From Asticcacaulis sp. UBA2476 (lineage in GTDB: Bacteria > Pseudomonadota > Alphaproteobacteria > Caulobacterales > Caulobacteraceae), in the NCBI GenBank assembly GCA_002342035.1, contig DDPE01000089.1, forward strand, positions 1 through 49,232: a stretch of DNA of 49,232 bases, written 5' to 3'. Position 1 is the stretch's first letter, and every line of letters begins with the position of its first letter. A model generated the notes under the pieces. The model was not told the DNA's origin and did not search any database. It saw only the letters and a program-made list of their open reading frames with translations. Positions 23,589 through 31,310 of this stretch are shown in pieces. A program made the position numbers and the translations under genes.

Positions 23589-24376
23589 GCGATCTGATGT
23601 CGGCAAACCATACATCCCGCGAACCCTTCAATCCGATGTCGCTTGAGGGCCGCACCATTCTGGTGACGGGTGCCTCCAGTGGTATCGGCAAGGGCACGGC
23701 CATCTATCTGGCCAAGCTGGGCGCAAAGGTTATCGCGTCCGGTCGTAATGCCGACAGATTACAGGAAACGCTGGATGAAATGCCGGGTGAGGGCCATGTC
23801 GGGCGGGTACTCGACCTGTCGCAACATGAGTTGATTATACCTTGGATGAAGGAAACCTGCGCGCTTTATGGCCCCTTAAATGGTCTGGCGCACTGTGCCG
23901 GTATTCAGTCGATGCGACCGCTGCAAACGGTTAATCTTGACTATATCCGTGAGGTGTTTGACGCCAATCTGACGGCGGCGCTGGTGCTGGCGCAGGCCAT
24001 GCGGTTAAAGGCCTGTCACACCCCGCAGGCCTCATTGGTGTTTGTGGCCTCAACCTCGGCCTTACGCGGGGCCTCCGGCAATTCGGTCTATGCGGCCTCA
24101 AAAGGCGGCATGGCGGCTATGACGCGCAGTCTGGGGATTGAACTGGTGCGCGATGGTTTGCGGGTCAATTGTGTCGCCCCGGCGCTGGTCGATACGCCCA
24201 TCGCCCATGCCTACCGTAAGCTGACCGAGGATGGCTATCAGCGTCTGACCGCCGCCCATCCGCTGGGGATTGGCTATCCCGAAGATGTCGCCGCCGCCGT
24301 GGCCTTTCTGCTGGCTGATACCTCGCGCTGGATCACAGGGTCGATCATGGCGGTCGATGGGGGCCTTTTGGCATGA
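23585..24376 (+). CDS. Short-chain dehydrogenase/reductase (FabG-like)
   Basis: A 263-residue SDR with the NADP-binding TGASSGIG (28-35), Asn128 in DANLT, a catalytic Ser in VASTSALRG (156-158), and Tyr169-x3-Lys173 (YAASKGG). The C-terminus TGSIMAVDGGLLA is typical of FabG-type enzymes. In this operon it is the natural candidate to reduce a 3-ketoacyl-ACP from the KAS III enzymes to 3-hydroxyacyl-ACP. An alternative is oxidation of a hydroxylated product of the Rieske or PhyH enzyme. It overlaps both neighbours by 4 bases (ATGA), so expression is coupled. Confidence 0.92.
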   Translation: MSDLMSANHTSREPFNPMSLEGRTILVTGASSGIGKGTAIYLAKLGAKVIASGRNADRLQETLDEMPGEGHVGRVLDLSQHELIIPWMKETCALYGPLNGLAHCAGIQSMRPLQTVNLDYIREVFDANLTAALVLAQAMRLKACHTPQASLVFVASTSALRGASGNSVYAASKGGMAAMTRSLGIELVRDGLRVNCVAPALVDTPIAHAYRKLTEDGYQRLTAAHPLGIGYPEDVAAAVAFLLADTSRWITGSIMAVDGGLLA

Positions 24377-25209
24377 ATATGGCCGCGCCCAAAGCCCAGT
24401 CCCGGCGCCTCAGTTTATCGCTGAACCCCGACCATAGCTGTGCGCCGCTCAGTTATCTGGAGATGGGGCGCGCGGATGGGCCGGTGCTGGTCTTTCTGCA
24501 TGGGCTGGGGGCGGATTGTCTGGCCTGGCATTATTGTCTGCCCGCGTTTATGGCGCGCTATCGGATCATTGCGCTCGATCTGCCGGGGCATGGCCGGTCT
24601 GGCCATGAGGTTGGCGATGCCAGCGTTGCCTTTATGACCGGCTGGCTGGACGAAGCCCTGACACTGCTGAAAGTGACGTCGGCCCATGTGGTCGGCCATT
24701 CGATGGGCGCTAAGATCGCGCTCGGTATGGCCCATCGTCATCCTGAGCGTGTGCAGTCCCTCAGCCTGATTGCACCGGCGGGTCTTGGTGGGCCTTTTCA
24801 TTACGAAACCATGGATGCCTACCTTGCAGCGCCGTCTCTAAAGACCGCCCATGATCTGGCAGGGTTTCTGGTGGCCGATAGCCACGCCCAGATGGTGCCC
24901 GCCCTGGCGCAGGCCCTTTTTGAGGCGGTCAGCGATCCCGGACGGCAGGCGGCTTTTGCTAAGCTGCTGGAGACGGCCAAGACCTTTGGGGTGGCACTGG
25001 CACCAGAATGGCGTGACTGGACGCGGCTGCGCTGCCCCGTACAGTTTATCTGGGGCGATCAGGATCGGCTGACCCCGTTGCGTGAGGCGGCCTATTTGCC
25101 GACGGATGCGGTGGTGCATGTCCTGCCGGGCGTCGGGCACTTGCCCCATGTAGAGGCAGGGGCGATGGTCGTGGCGCGCTTAAAAGCCTTTCTGGAAACG
25201 GCAGTATAG
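24373..25209 (+). CDS. Alpha/beta hydrolase
   Basis: A 278-residue alpha/beta-hydrolase-fold protein without a signal peptide. The oxyanion-hole motif is HGLGAD (43-48), the nucleophile elbow VVGHSMGAK with Ser110, and the remaining triad members are Asp231 (WGDQDRLTP) and His256 (GVGHLPH). In the cassette it might be a thioesterase that releases the acyl group from ACP or CoA, or an acyltransferase that uses an ester intermediate. Sequence alone does not decide. It overlaps the SDR stop by 4 bases and is followed 10 bases later by the second KAS III. Confidence 0.9.
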   Translation: MNMAAPKAQSRRLSLSLNPDHSCAPLSYLEMGRADGPVLVFLHGLGADCLAWHYCLPAFMARYRIIALDLPGHGRSGHEVGDASVAFMTGWLDEALTLLKVTSAHVVGHSMGAKIALGMAHRHPERVQSLSLIAPAGLGGPFHYETMDAYLAAPSLKTAHDLAGFLVADSHAQMVPALAQALFEAVSDPGRQAAFAKLLETAKTFGVALAPEWRDWTRLRCPVQFIWGDQDRLTPLREAAYLPTDAVVHVLPGVGHLPHVEAGAMVVARLKAFLETAV

Positions 25210-25219
25210 GGATGCGGTC

Positions 25220-26242
25220 ATGGTCACCTTTGTAACCCGCGCCCCAGCCCTCAGAGGCATAGTCACGGCCATGCCCGCCAATCAGGAATCGAACCACGAT
25301 CTGTCGGGTCTGTTTGGCGAAGAGATGGTGGGTAAGATCATCCGGGCGACGGGCATTGAGACCCGTCCGGTCTCAGATGGGCTGCTCATCAGCGATATGG
25401 CGGTGGCCGCCGCGCAAAATCTGATGGATGGTCTGGGCTGGGACAAGGACAGCATCGATCTGTTGGTTTTGGTGACTCAGACACCGGACTATCCGCTGCC
25501 CGCGACCTCCTATGTGGTGCATGGCCGTCTGGGCCTGCCCATGACGACGGCGACCCTTGATCTGCGCCTTGGCTGTTCGGGCTTTGTCTATGGCTTAAGC
25601 GTCATATCGTCGATGATGGCGGCGGGCGGCCTCAAGCGTGCCCTGCTGATTGGCGGCGATGTCATCAACAGCATGATTGCCGATGATGATAGGGCCTTGC
25701 GTTTGCTGTTCGGGGATGCGGTGGCGGCGACGGCCTTGGAAGCTACGGATGACGATCATCTGATTGGCTTTGATCTGGGGGCCGATGGGTCGGGTGCGCC
25801 GCATTTGATGTCGGAAACCGGCGGGGTGGCTAAGTCCGGTGATCCGCGCCTTTATATGGACGGGGCGCGGGTGCTGTCGTTTTCCCTGCGTCAGGTGTCC
25901 CCGTCGGTAGCGCGCGTGCTGGCAGCGACAGGACAAACCGCAAATAACATGGATCATGTCATCCTGCATCAGGCCAATGCCATGATGATCCAGTCTCTGG
26001 CCAAAAAGATCGGCCTGCGTGACGAACAGGTGGTGGAGGTGGTCCGGGACTACGGCAATACCGGCCCGGCCTCAATTCCGCTGGCGATGTGTGAGACGTT
26101 CCGTCAGATTACGTCTGAAACGCCTGTTAATCTGTTGCTGAGTGGGTTTGGCGTGGGCTGGTCGTGGGCGTCGGCGGTGTGGCGCACGCCTTTGCCGCGC
26201 TATTGTAACATTATACGTCTGCCGCATAAGGATCAGCCATAA
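25220..26242 (+). CDS. Ketoacyl-ACP synthase III (FabH-like), second copy
   Basis: A 340-residue paralogue of the first KAS III, recognisable over its full length: WDKDSIDLLVLVTQTPDYPLPAT against WSKDSIDVLIMVTQSPDFVIPAT in the first copy, and both end with GFGVGWSW. The triad is Cys119 (RLGCSGFVYG), His250 (ILHQANAMM) and Asn280 (YGNTGPASIP), so both copies look catalytic. It lacks the insert near residue 210 of the first copy. A weak TAGGGA precedes ATG 25220. Its stop overlaps the pseG start (TAATG). The pair may do two successive condensations, form a heterodimer, or differ in starter unit. Confidence 0.92.
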   Translation: MVTFVTRAPALRGIVTAMPANQESNHDLSGLFGEEMVGKIIRATGIETRPVSDGLLISDMAVAAAQNLMDGLGWDKDSIDLLVLVTQTPDYPLPATSYVVHGRLGLPMTTATLDLRLGCSGFVYGLSVISSMMAAGGLKRALLIGGDVINSMIADDDRALRLLFGDAVAATALEATDDDHLIGFDLGADGSGAPHLMSETGGVAKSGDPRLYMDGARVLSFSLRQVSPSVARVLAATGQTANNMDHVILHQANAMMIQSLAKKIGLRDEQVVEVVRDYGNTGPASIPLAMCETFRQITSETPVNLLLSGFGVGWSWASAVWRTPLPRYCNIIRLPHKDQP

Positions 26243-27255
26243 TGGCGCGACTGTGGATCAGAACCGAAGCCTCGCCCACCTTGGGGCTTGGCCATTTCAT
26301 GCGTTGTTTTGCGATTGCCGAGGCGGCGCACGCGCAGGGCTGGAAGGTCAGTTTTATCCTCAATAGCGCGTCAGAGTCCGCCCAAAAACATATGGCTGCC
26401 ATCGGGGCCAACTGGGTTCAGGTGCAAAGTCGAATCGGGTCACAAGCCGACGGTTCGGGGTTGCGAACCTTGATTTCCAGTCATCACTGGCTGATCATCG
26501 ACAGCTATAGCGCGACCGCTGATTATATCGCGGCGATGTATGATCACTGTCGGGTTTTGGTCATGGATGATCTGGCGAAACTCAGCCATATCCGTGCTCA
26601 TATGGTGGTCAATGCGGCGACGGCGGCCAAAACCCTGCCTTATGGAGATATTGCCCCGCAGGTGGTGGCCTGCCTTGGGCCACGCTATGCCCCGATCCGC
26701 GCTGAGTTTAGCCGCGATTATCCTAAGTCCGATCAGGCCGGCTTTATCGCGATTATGTTTGGGGGCTCTGATCCTAAGAACCTGACGGGCCAAGCACTTA
26801 GTCATCTCTATCATGAAATGTTCCCCATGATTGGGCAGCGCGTGCCGATCCGCCTGATCGCGGGACCTGCTAACCCCCATGTCGAAGCTCTGTCGGCCCA
26901 GATCGTGGGCATGGAGCAGGTGTCTTTGCATGTGGCCCCGGAGAGTGTGGCCGAAACGCTTAACGGTGCGGCTCTGGTAGTGACAGCGGCAGGCGGCAGC
27001 GTCGGGGAAATCGCCGCCCAGAACCTGATGGCGCTGGTGCTGATTGTGGTCGATAATCAGGTCATGTCGCTGAAATCCTCACCCTATCCGGTGATGGATG
27101 CGCGCTCCGGCTTGCCCGAAGATTTCGCGCAGTGGGTGGCGACATTTATCATGCACCCGGAAATCTGTCAGGAAACCGCCACCCGTGCCAAAGCCTTAGT
27201 TGACGGTCAGGGGCCGCTTCGGATCGTGGAAATCATGGATGAATTGAGTTTATAA
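26242..27255 (+). CDS. pseG: UDP-2,4-diacetamido-2,4,6-trideoxy-L-altropyranose hydrolase PseG
   Basis: PseG removes UDP from the diacylated altrose before PseI acts; the Caulobacter counterpart is FlmD. The 337-residue GT-B-fold protein has LGLGHFMRC near the N-terminus with His18 as the catalytic base, DDLAKL, IMFGGSDPKNL in the linker, and TAAGGSVGEIAAQNL in the nucleotide-binding half. It is placed at the end of the acyl operon (1-base overlap with the second KAS III), not beside pseB-pseC-pseI. PseG would have to accept whatever acyl group PseH has put on N4. Confidence 0.92.
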   Translation: MARLWIRTEASPTLGLGHFMRCFAIAEAAHAQGWKVSFILNSASESAQKHMAAIGANWVQVQSRIGSQADGSGLRTLISSHHWLIIDSYSATADYIAAMYDHCRVLVMDDLAKLSHIRAHMVVNAATAAKTLPYGDIAPQVVACLGPRYAPIRAEFSRDYPKSDQAGFIAIMFGGSDPKNLTGQALSHLYHEMFPMIGQRVPIRLIAGPANPHVEALSAQIVGMEQVSLHVAPESVAETLNGAALVVTAAGGSVGEIAAQNLMALVLIVVDNQVMSLKSSPYPVMDARSGLPEDFAQWVATFIMHPEICQETATRAKALVDGQGPLRIVEIMDELSL

Positions 27256-27256
27256 G

Positions 27257-27838
27257 ATGTTTGATCACATGACGTTCCGCGAACCTACGATTGATGACGC
27301 CCAGATGATCCTTGACTGGCGTACGGCGGATCATGTCGCACCCTATATGCTGACGGTGGTGGAGTATGACCTTGATAAACAGCGGGCATGGATTGAGCGC
27401 AGCAATGCCCGCGCTGATTACCATCACCGGCTGATCCTGATTCATGGCCGTCCGGTCGGCTACACCTCGATCACGATTGTCGATATGGACAAGCGCATCG
27501 GGGAAATCGGCATCTATATGGGCGAGCGCGGCGTACCAGGCGACCTGACCATGTATAATTTCGTGCCGACCCTGAACCACGCGTTTTTCGCCTTGCGGCT
27601 TACCAAGCTGGTCAACCATATTGCCGACTGGAACCCACGCGTTATCAAGGTTCAGAAATATAACGGCTACCGTCAGATTGGCGTTGAGCCCGGCAAGATC
27701 GTCAAGGACGGCATCGCCCGCGACCTTTATGTGTTTGAACAAACCGCACAAGAATGGGCGCAGTTTCGGCGCAAATACCCTGATAACCGTGACTGGGATG
27801 GTGTGGCGCGGCCTGACCCCTTACCCGTTACCGATTGA
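27257..27838 (+). CDS. pseH: PseH-like sugar N-acyltransferase (GNAT)
   Basis: PseH acylates the C4 amine made by PseC. The 193-residue GNAT has MTFREPTIDDAQMILDWR and VEYDLDKQRAWIE, typical of PseH/FlmH, and GEIGIYMGERG in the acyl-CoA-binding half, with LNHIADWNPRVIKVQKYNGY near the end. Known PseH enzymes use acetyl-CoA. Here the gene is last in an operon that encodes two KAS III, an SDR and a hydrolase, and an ACP is divergent, so a longer or oxidised acyl donor is a reasonable alternative. It starts 1 base after the pseG stop. The assignment as PseH is sure from context; the donor is inference. Confidence 0.88.
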   Translation: MFDHMTFREPTIDDAQMILDWRTADHVAPYMLTVVEYDLDKQRAWIERSNARADYHHRLILIHGRPVGYTSITIVDMDKRIGEIGIYMGERGVPGDLTMYNFVPTLNHAFFALRLTKLVNHIADWNPRVIKVQKYNGYRQIGVEPGKIVKDGIARDLYVFEQTAQEWAQFRRKYPDNRDWDGVARPDPLPVTD

Positions 27839-27884
27839 GATTTAACGACGCGGGCCTATATAGGTATCACATAGGAGAGCACAT

Positions 27885-28355
27885 ATGGCCCGTTCATCGT
27901 TAGGCTTCGACCTCACTCCGCCGACAGAGGCGCAATACAAATCGCTGGCGGCCAAACTTGATCCGGAGGCCGTGCGCATCCTGCTCAACCACGGCACGGA
28001 ACCGCCATTTTGCGGCAAGTTCGATGAATATGAAGATGAGGGCATCTATACCTGCGCTCTGTGTCACCTGCCTTTGTTCCGGTCGCGCGCCAAGTTCCAT
28101 TCCGGTTCGGGCTGGCCGAGTTTCTATGAGGGCATTGATGAGGATCATATCCGCAACATTCAGGATCGCTCGCACGGTATGGTGCGCACCGAAATCCGTT
28201 GCGGGCGCTGCGATGCTCATCTCGGCCATGTGTTTGAGGATGGTCCGCGTCCGACCGGCCTGCGCTATTGCATGAATTCGGTCGCTATGGATTTTGTACC
28301 GGACGGCGAAGCCTTGCCCGATATGCTGGAGCGCGATGATCCGGCGCAGGTGTGA
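27885..28355 (+). CDS. msrB: Peptide-methionine (R)-S-oxide reductase MsrB
   Basis: MsrB repairs the R form of methionine sulfoxide in proteins using thioredoxin. The 156 residues have two zinc-binding pairs, CALC and CGRC (EIRCGRCDAHLGHVFEDG), FHSGSGWPSF, and the catalytic Cys in RYCMNSVAMDF. All four zinc Cys and the active-site Cys are present. GGAG precedes ATG 27885. It is cytoplasmic, as no signal peptide is seen. It follows pseH but is separated by a 46-base gap with its own ribosome-binding site and is probably functionally unrelated. Confidence 0.96.
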   Translation: MARSSLGFDLTPPTEAQYKSLAAKLDPEAVRILLNHGTEPPFCGKFDEYEDEGIYTCALCHLPLFRSRAKFHSGSGWPSFYEGIDEDHIRNIQDRSHGMVRTEIRCGRCDAHLGHVFEDGPRPTGLRYCMNSVAMDFVPDGEALPDMLERDDPAQV

Positions 28356-28463
28356 ATATAATCCGCATACAGATTAAAATATTCCGTTCAAAATAGCGTG
28401 AAATTGATCCGTATTCGGATTTATTTCTGTTGCTAAGTCTTTAAAAGAGCGCATGATTTCATA

Positions 28464-28496
28464 ACAGTCTTGGGAGGACTGTGCCGAACTTTCGGC
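28464..28496 (+). promoter_or_regulatory. Two tandem hairpins in the leader of a small secreted gene
   Basis: ACAGTC (28464-28469) pairs with GACTGT (28477-28482), followed directly by GCCGAA (28483-28488) pairing with TTCGGC (28491-28496). They end about 20 bases before the ribosome-binding site of the gene at 28532. Both could form in one mRNA, stacked on each other. A further small stem, ATCCG (28407-28411) with CGGAT (28416-28420) plus TTATTT, may be the msrB terminator. Confidence 0.4.
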
Positions 28497-28531
28497 TTTC
28501 ACCCGATAAAACAAAAAAAGGGAGTGAAATC

Positions 28532-28897
28532 ATGATTAAGTTAAATGCAGTTCTTGGGGTTGCGGCCTTTGGTGCGCTTACGGCCTCATCAGCTTTTGCC
28601 GAGTGTGATATAGTGCAGGGGCAGCAGGTGGGCAAGGCCATCACCCGCGCCACACAAAAAGACCTGTCGGGGGTGATTACGCCGGCCCGTAAGCCGGTGA
28701 TCGACATCCTGCGGTGTGAAGGCGGCGGCAGCCGGTTTGAGGCGACGTTTCGTTATTCGCAGATAAACAGCGATGGCCAGATCGTCTGGATCGAAGGCAC
28801 GGCCAAGGGCCAGCACGATACGGTCACAAACCTTGAATACCGCAAATCCAGCCCTCAGCTTCAGTCCAGGATTGAGCCGCGCAAGGGCAAATTCTGA
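28532..28897 (+). CDS. Small secreted protein of unknown function
   Basis: A 121-residue protein with a signal peptide (MIKLNAVLGVAAFGALTASSAFA, cleavage before ECD) and a mature part of about 98 residues with two Cys (CDIV and ILRCEGGG), which could form one disulfide. The mature domain alternates polar and hydrophobic residues (RFEATFRYSQINSDGQIVWIEGTAKG), suggesting a beta-sandwich. AAAGGGAG precedes ATG 28532. The family is not recognised. It has its own leader hairpins and terminator, so it is a stand-alone, probably periplasmic product. Confidence 0.8.
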   Translation: MIKLNAVLGVAAFGALTASSAFAECDIVQGQQVGKAITRATQKDLSGVITPARKPVIDILRCEGGGSRFEATFRYSQINSDGQIVWIEGTAKGQHDTVTNLEYRKSSPQLQSRIEPRKGKF

Positions 28898-28903
28898 TAA
28901 TAT

Positions 28904-28930
28904 AAAGCGGCCTCTTAAGAGGTCGCTTTT
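28904..28930. terminator. Bidirectional terminator
   Basis: AAAGCG...CCTCTT pairs with AAGAGG...CGCTTT around a TAA-type centre, followed by a T-run on the plus strand. It ends the small secreted gene and, read on the other strand, the convergent membrane-protein gene whose stop is at 28931. Confidence 0.75.
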
Positions 28931-29578
28931 TTAGCCTTGACCAATGACCTGATGTACCATTTCGACAATCGGCGTGAACATCTCGAAATACGCTGCGGCG
29001 ATAATTGCTGTTAGTATCAGGCACCATAAAAACAACCCAAAAACTGTGGGCGCAGGTGGAGCGGCTGGAAGAGGGCTGTCAGCATAATAGGGATCGTCCT
29101 GAAACGCTTTGGCATGCAGTTCAGGGTCATACTTCATCAGCAAAAATATATGACAAAGGACGCCGCCAACTACGGAGAATCCATGTGTCAGGATAATGTC
29201 CCGATATTCATTATTACCCCACATCGCAATAAAGCTGAAAACTATATATTGAACAACTGTAAGCTTCCAAAGGACGCTAAGTGTCCTTTGTGGCACCAAT
29301 GGTTCACCAAAATAGTCGATTAAATCGGGCATCCCATTTTTATATTTGACTTCCGGGAAAGCCCGGATGGCCCGCTGCACGCGACCGTCAGATAATGTCA
29401 GTATAAAGTGCGCAACGGCAACGGATACTGAAACCCACATTAAAGCCTGCCAAACAGATACAGGTACCCATGTCGTAAATGTGGCAGCAGGTATAACAAT
29501 AAGTCCGATAATCGCATTGACGACAACCGGCCAATAAAAGGCAGTCATCAGTCTGTCGTAGATTTGCACGAAACGCAT
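28931..29578 (-). CDS. Unknown inner-membrane protein
   Basis: A 215-residue protein with about five hydrophobic segments: VVVNAIIGLIVIPAATFT, ALMWVSVSVAVAHFIL, LTVVQYIVFSFIAMW, IILTHGFSVVGGVLCHIFLLM and FGLFLWCLILTAIIAAAYF. Between the second and third lies a polar loop (DGRVQRAIRAFPEVKYKNG), and before the last helix a Pro/Ala-rich stretch. No enzymatic motif or known family is recognised. ATG 29578 is preferred because GGGGGA lies just upstream. It is somewhat A+T-richer than its neighbours and flanked by two terminators, so it is a single-gene unit. Confidence 0.75.
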   Translation of the reverse strand: MRFVQIYDRLMTAFYWPVVVNAIIGLIVIPAATFTTWVPVSVWQALMWVSVSVAVAHFILTLSDGRVQRAIRAFPEVKYKNGMPDLIDYFGEPLVPQRTLSVLWKLTVVQYIVFSFIAMWGNNEYRDIILTHGFSVVGGVLCHIFLLMKYDPELHAKAFQDDPYYADSPLPAAPPAPTVFGLFLWCLILTAIIAAAYFEMFTPIVEMVHQVIGQG

Positions 29579-29628
29579 TTGTTCCCCCATCAAGCAAAGT
29601 TGTCATGATATGTGCTGGCTCGGCAACA

Positions 29629-29660
29629 AAAAAGCGGCCCCGTTCCCGGAGCCGCTTTTT
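29629..29660. terminator. Bidirectional terminator beside the aldehyde dehydrogenase gene
   Basis: AAAAAGCGGC (29629-29638) pairs perfectly with GCCGCTTTTT (29651-29660). A- and T-runs on both sides let it work in either direction. It lies downstream of the minus-strand aldehyde dehydrogenase gene (stop at 29710) and ends its transcript. Confidence 0.8.
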
Positions 29661-29709
29661 CTTATGTCTGGGGTTTGGGGTTGTGACCCCAAAACCTTGA
29701 ACCTAAAGC

Positions 29710-31140
29710 TTAGGCCGAGGTGTAGGCCGTCTTGACGATGGTGTAGAATTCCTTGGCATAGGCGCCTTGTTCGCGCGGGCCATAGGAGGAACCCTTACGG
29801 CCACCGAACGGGACGTGGTAATCAACACCGGCGGTCGGCAGGTTGACCATGACCATACCGGCTTCCGAGCGGCGCTTGAAGGTTTCGGCCGACTTGAGTG
29901 AGGTCGTGCAGATACCGGCCGACAGACCAAATTCGGTGTCGTTGGCAACCTTAATAGCTTCTTCGAGATCCTTGACGCGGATGATCGACGCGACCGGGCC
30001 GAACACTTCTTCTTTGTTGATCGACATAGCCGGGGTGGTTTTGTCAATCAGGGTCGGGGCGTAGTAATAGCCCGGCGTGCCAAAGGTGAGGTCTTCGCCG
30101 CCCGACAGGATTTCAGCGCCTTCGGCCTTGGCCTTGGCCACCGCATCCTGAGCGATCTTGAGTTGTTCCTGAGAGGCGATCGGACCCATCTGAACGCCGT
30201 CAGCGCGGCTGTCACCGACCTTGATCGCCTTGGCAGCTTCGGCCAGTTTGGCGACAAACTGATCGGCAATGCCTTCGGTGACGATGATGCGCGACGACGC
30301 CGTGCAGCGGTGACCGGAGGAGAAGAAGGCCGAGTTCAGGACGGAATTGACCGCAACATTAAGGTCAGCGTCGTCAAGCACGATGACCGGGTTCTTGCCG
30401 CCCATTTCGGCCTGAATACGCTTGCCCTTGGCCACAGCCTGATCACGCACGCGGGTGCCGGTGGGCACGGAGCCGGTGAAGGAGATGGCATCACAGCCGT
30501 CGATCAGCAGCGGGCCAGCGACCGAACCGCGCGCGAACACAACGTTCAGCACGCCCTTGGGCAGACCGGCGCGGGTCAGGATATCCGCCAGTGCCCAGGC
30601 GCAGGCCGGGGTCAGTTCGGCAGGCTTACAGACAACCGTGTTGCCAAAGGCGATGGCCGGGGCCATTTTCCAGGCCGGGATAGCGATAGGGAAGTTCCAT
30701 GGGCAGATCAGGCCAATAACGCCGACCGGCTCACGGGTGATCTCGACCTTGACGCCGGGACGCACAGAGTCGAGCACTTCGCCGTGGGCACGCAGGGCTT
30801 CACCGGCAAAATACTTAAAGATGTGACCGGCGCGGGTGACTTCGCCGATACCTTCCGGCAGGGTCTTGCCTTCTTCGCGCGACAGCAGAGCACCGAGTTC
30901 GGCCTTACGCGCCAGAATTTCGGTACCGGCATTGTCGAGCACGTCAAAACGCTGCTGCGGCGTTGAAAACTGCCAGGTCTTGAAGGCTTCGCGGGCGGCG
31001 TCGATGGCCGCTTTGACTTCCGCTTCACCGGCGGTCGAATAGGTGCCGATGATGTCGTTGGTATCGGACGGGTTGATGTCGTTAAAGGTGTTGCCCGTTA
31101 CGACCCATTCGCCGTTGATCAGGTTGCCATATGTGGTCAA
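29710..31140 (-). CDS. Aldehyde dehydrogenase (2-oxoglutarate-semialdehyde type)
   Basis: A 476-residue NAD(P)-dependent aldehyde dehydrogenase. Catalytic residues: Asn149 (CPWNFP), Glu245 (EMGGKNP) and Cys279 (SSGHRCTASSR). The local sequence (RCTASSR and the FTGSVPTGTRVRDQA segment) fits the group that includes 2-oxoglutarate-semialdehyde dehydrogenase, the last step of the Weimberg-type pentose and glucarate pathways. In Caulobacter that step is XylA and the pathway is repressed by XylR, a LacI-family protein. A LacI-type operator lies about 48 bases upstream here. No other pathway gene is in the window, so the substrate is probable, not proven. Confidence 0.88.
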   Translation of the reverse strand: MTTYGNLINGEWVVTGNTFNDINPSDTNDIIGTYSTAGEAEVKAAIDAAREAFKTWQFSTPQQRFDVLDNAGTEILARKAELGALLSREEGKTLPEGIGEVTRAGHIFKYFAGEALRAHGEVLDSVRPGVKVEITREPVGVIGLICPWNFPIAIPAWKMAPAIAFGNTVVCKPAELTPACAWALADILTRAGLPKGVLNVVFARGSVAGPLLIDGCDAISFTGSVPTGTRVRDQAVAKGKRIQAEMGGKNPVIVLDDADLNVAVNSVLNSAFFSSGHRCTASSRIIVTEGIADQFVAKLAEAAKAIKVGDSRADGVQMGPIASQEQLKIAQDAVAKAKAEGAEILSGGEDLTFGTPGYYYAPTLIDKTTPAMSINKEEVFGPVASIIRVKDLEEAIKVANDTEFGLSAGICTTSLKSAETFKRRSEAGMVMVNLPTAGVDYHVPFGGRKGSSYGPREQGAYAKEFYTIVKTAYTSA

Positions 31141-31188
31141 AGTCCGCTCTCCCGGAGTGCTTGAAAATCTTTTAGCTGCGCACGAAGT

Positions 31189-31200
31189 GTTAGCGCTAAC
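31189..31200. promoter_or_regulatory. LacI-family operator
   Basis: GTTAGCGCTAAC is a perfect 12-base palindrome with the central CG typical of LacI/GalR sites, and flanked T/T as TGTTAGCGCTAACT. It lies about 48 bases before the aldehyde dehydrogenase start and downstream of a TTGACG hexamer on that strand, where a repressor would block transcription. No LacI-type gene is in the window. Confidence 0.6.
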
Positions 31201-31298
31201 TTAAGGGGCCTGTGGTCGCGCAAAAGCCGCTGTACGTCAACCGTCTCTCGCAAAAAAGTGAAAAGTCCGGCTAATGTCGGCGCCTGCGCAGCCGTGAC

Positions 31299-31310
31299 CT
31301 CTATATAGAG
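31299..31310. promoter_or_regulatory. Perfect palindrome CTCTATATAGAG
   Basis: A 12-base perfect palindrome between the two divergent genes, directly followed by the second copy of GAAAAGTCCG. It may be an operator for either gene or a promoter element (it contains TATATA). No known regulator consensus is recognised. Confidence 0.35.
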
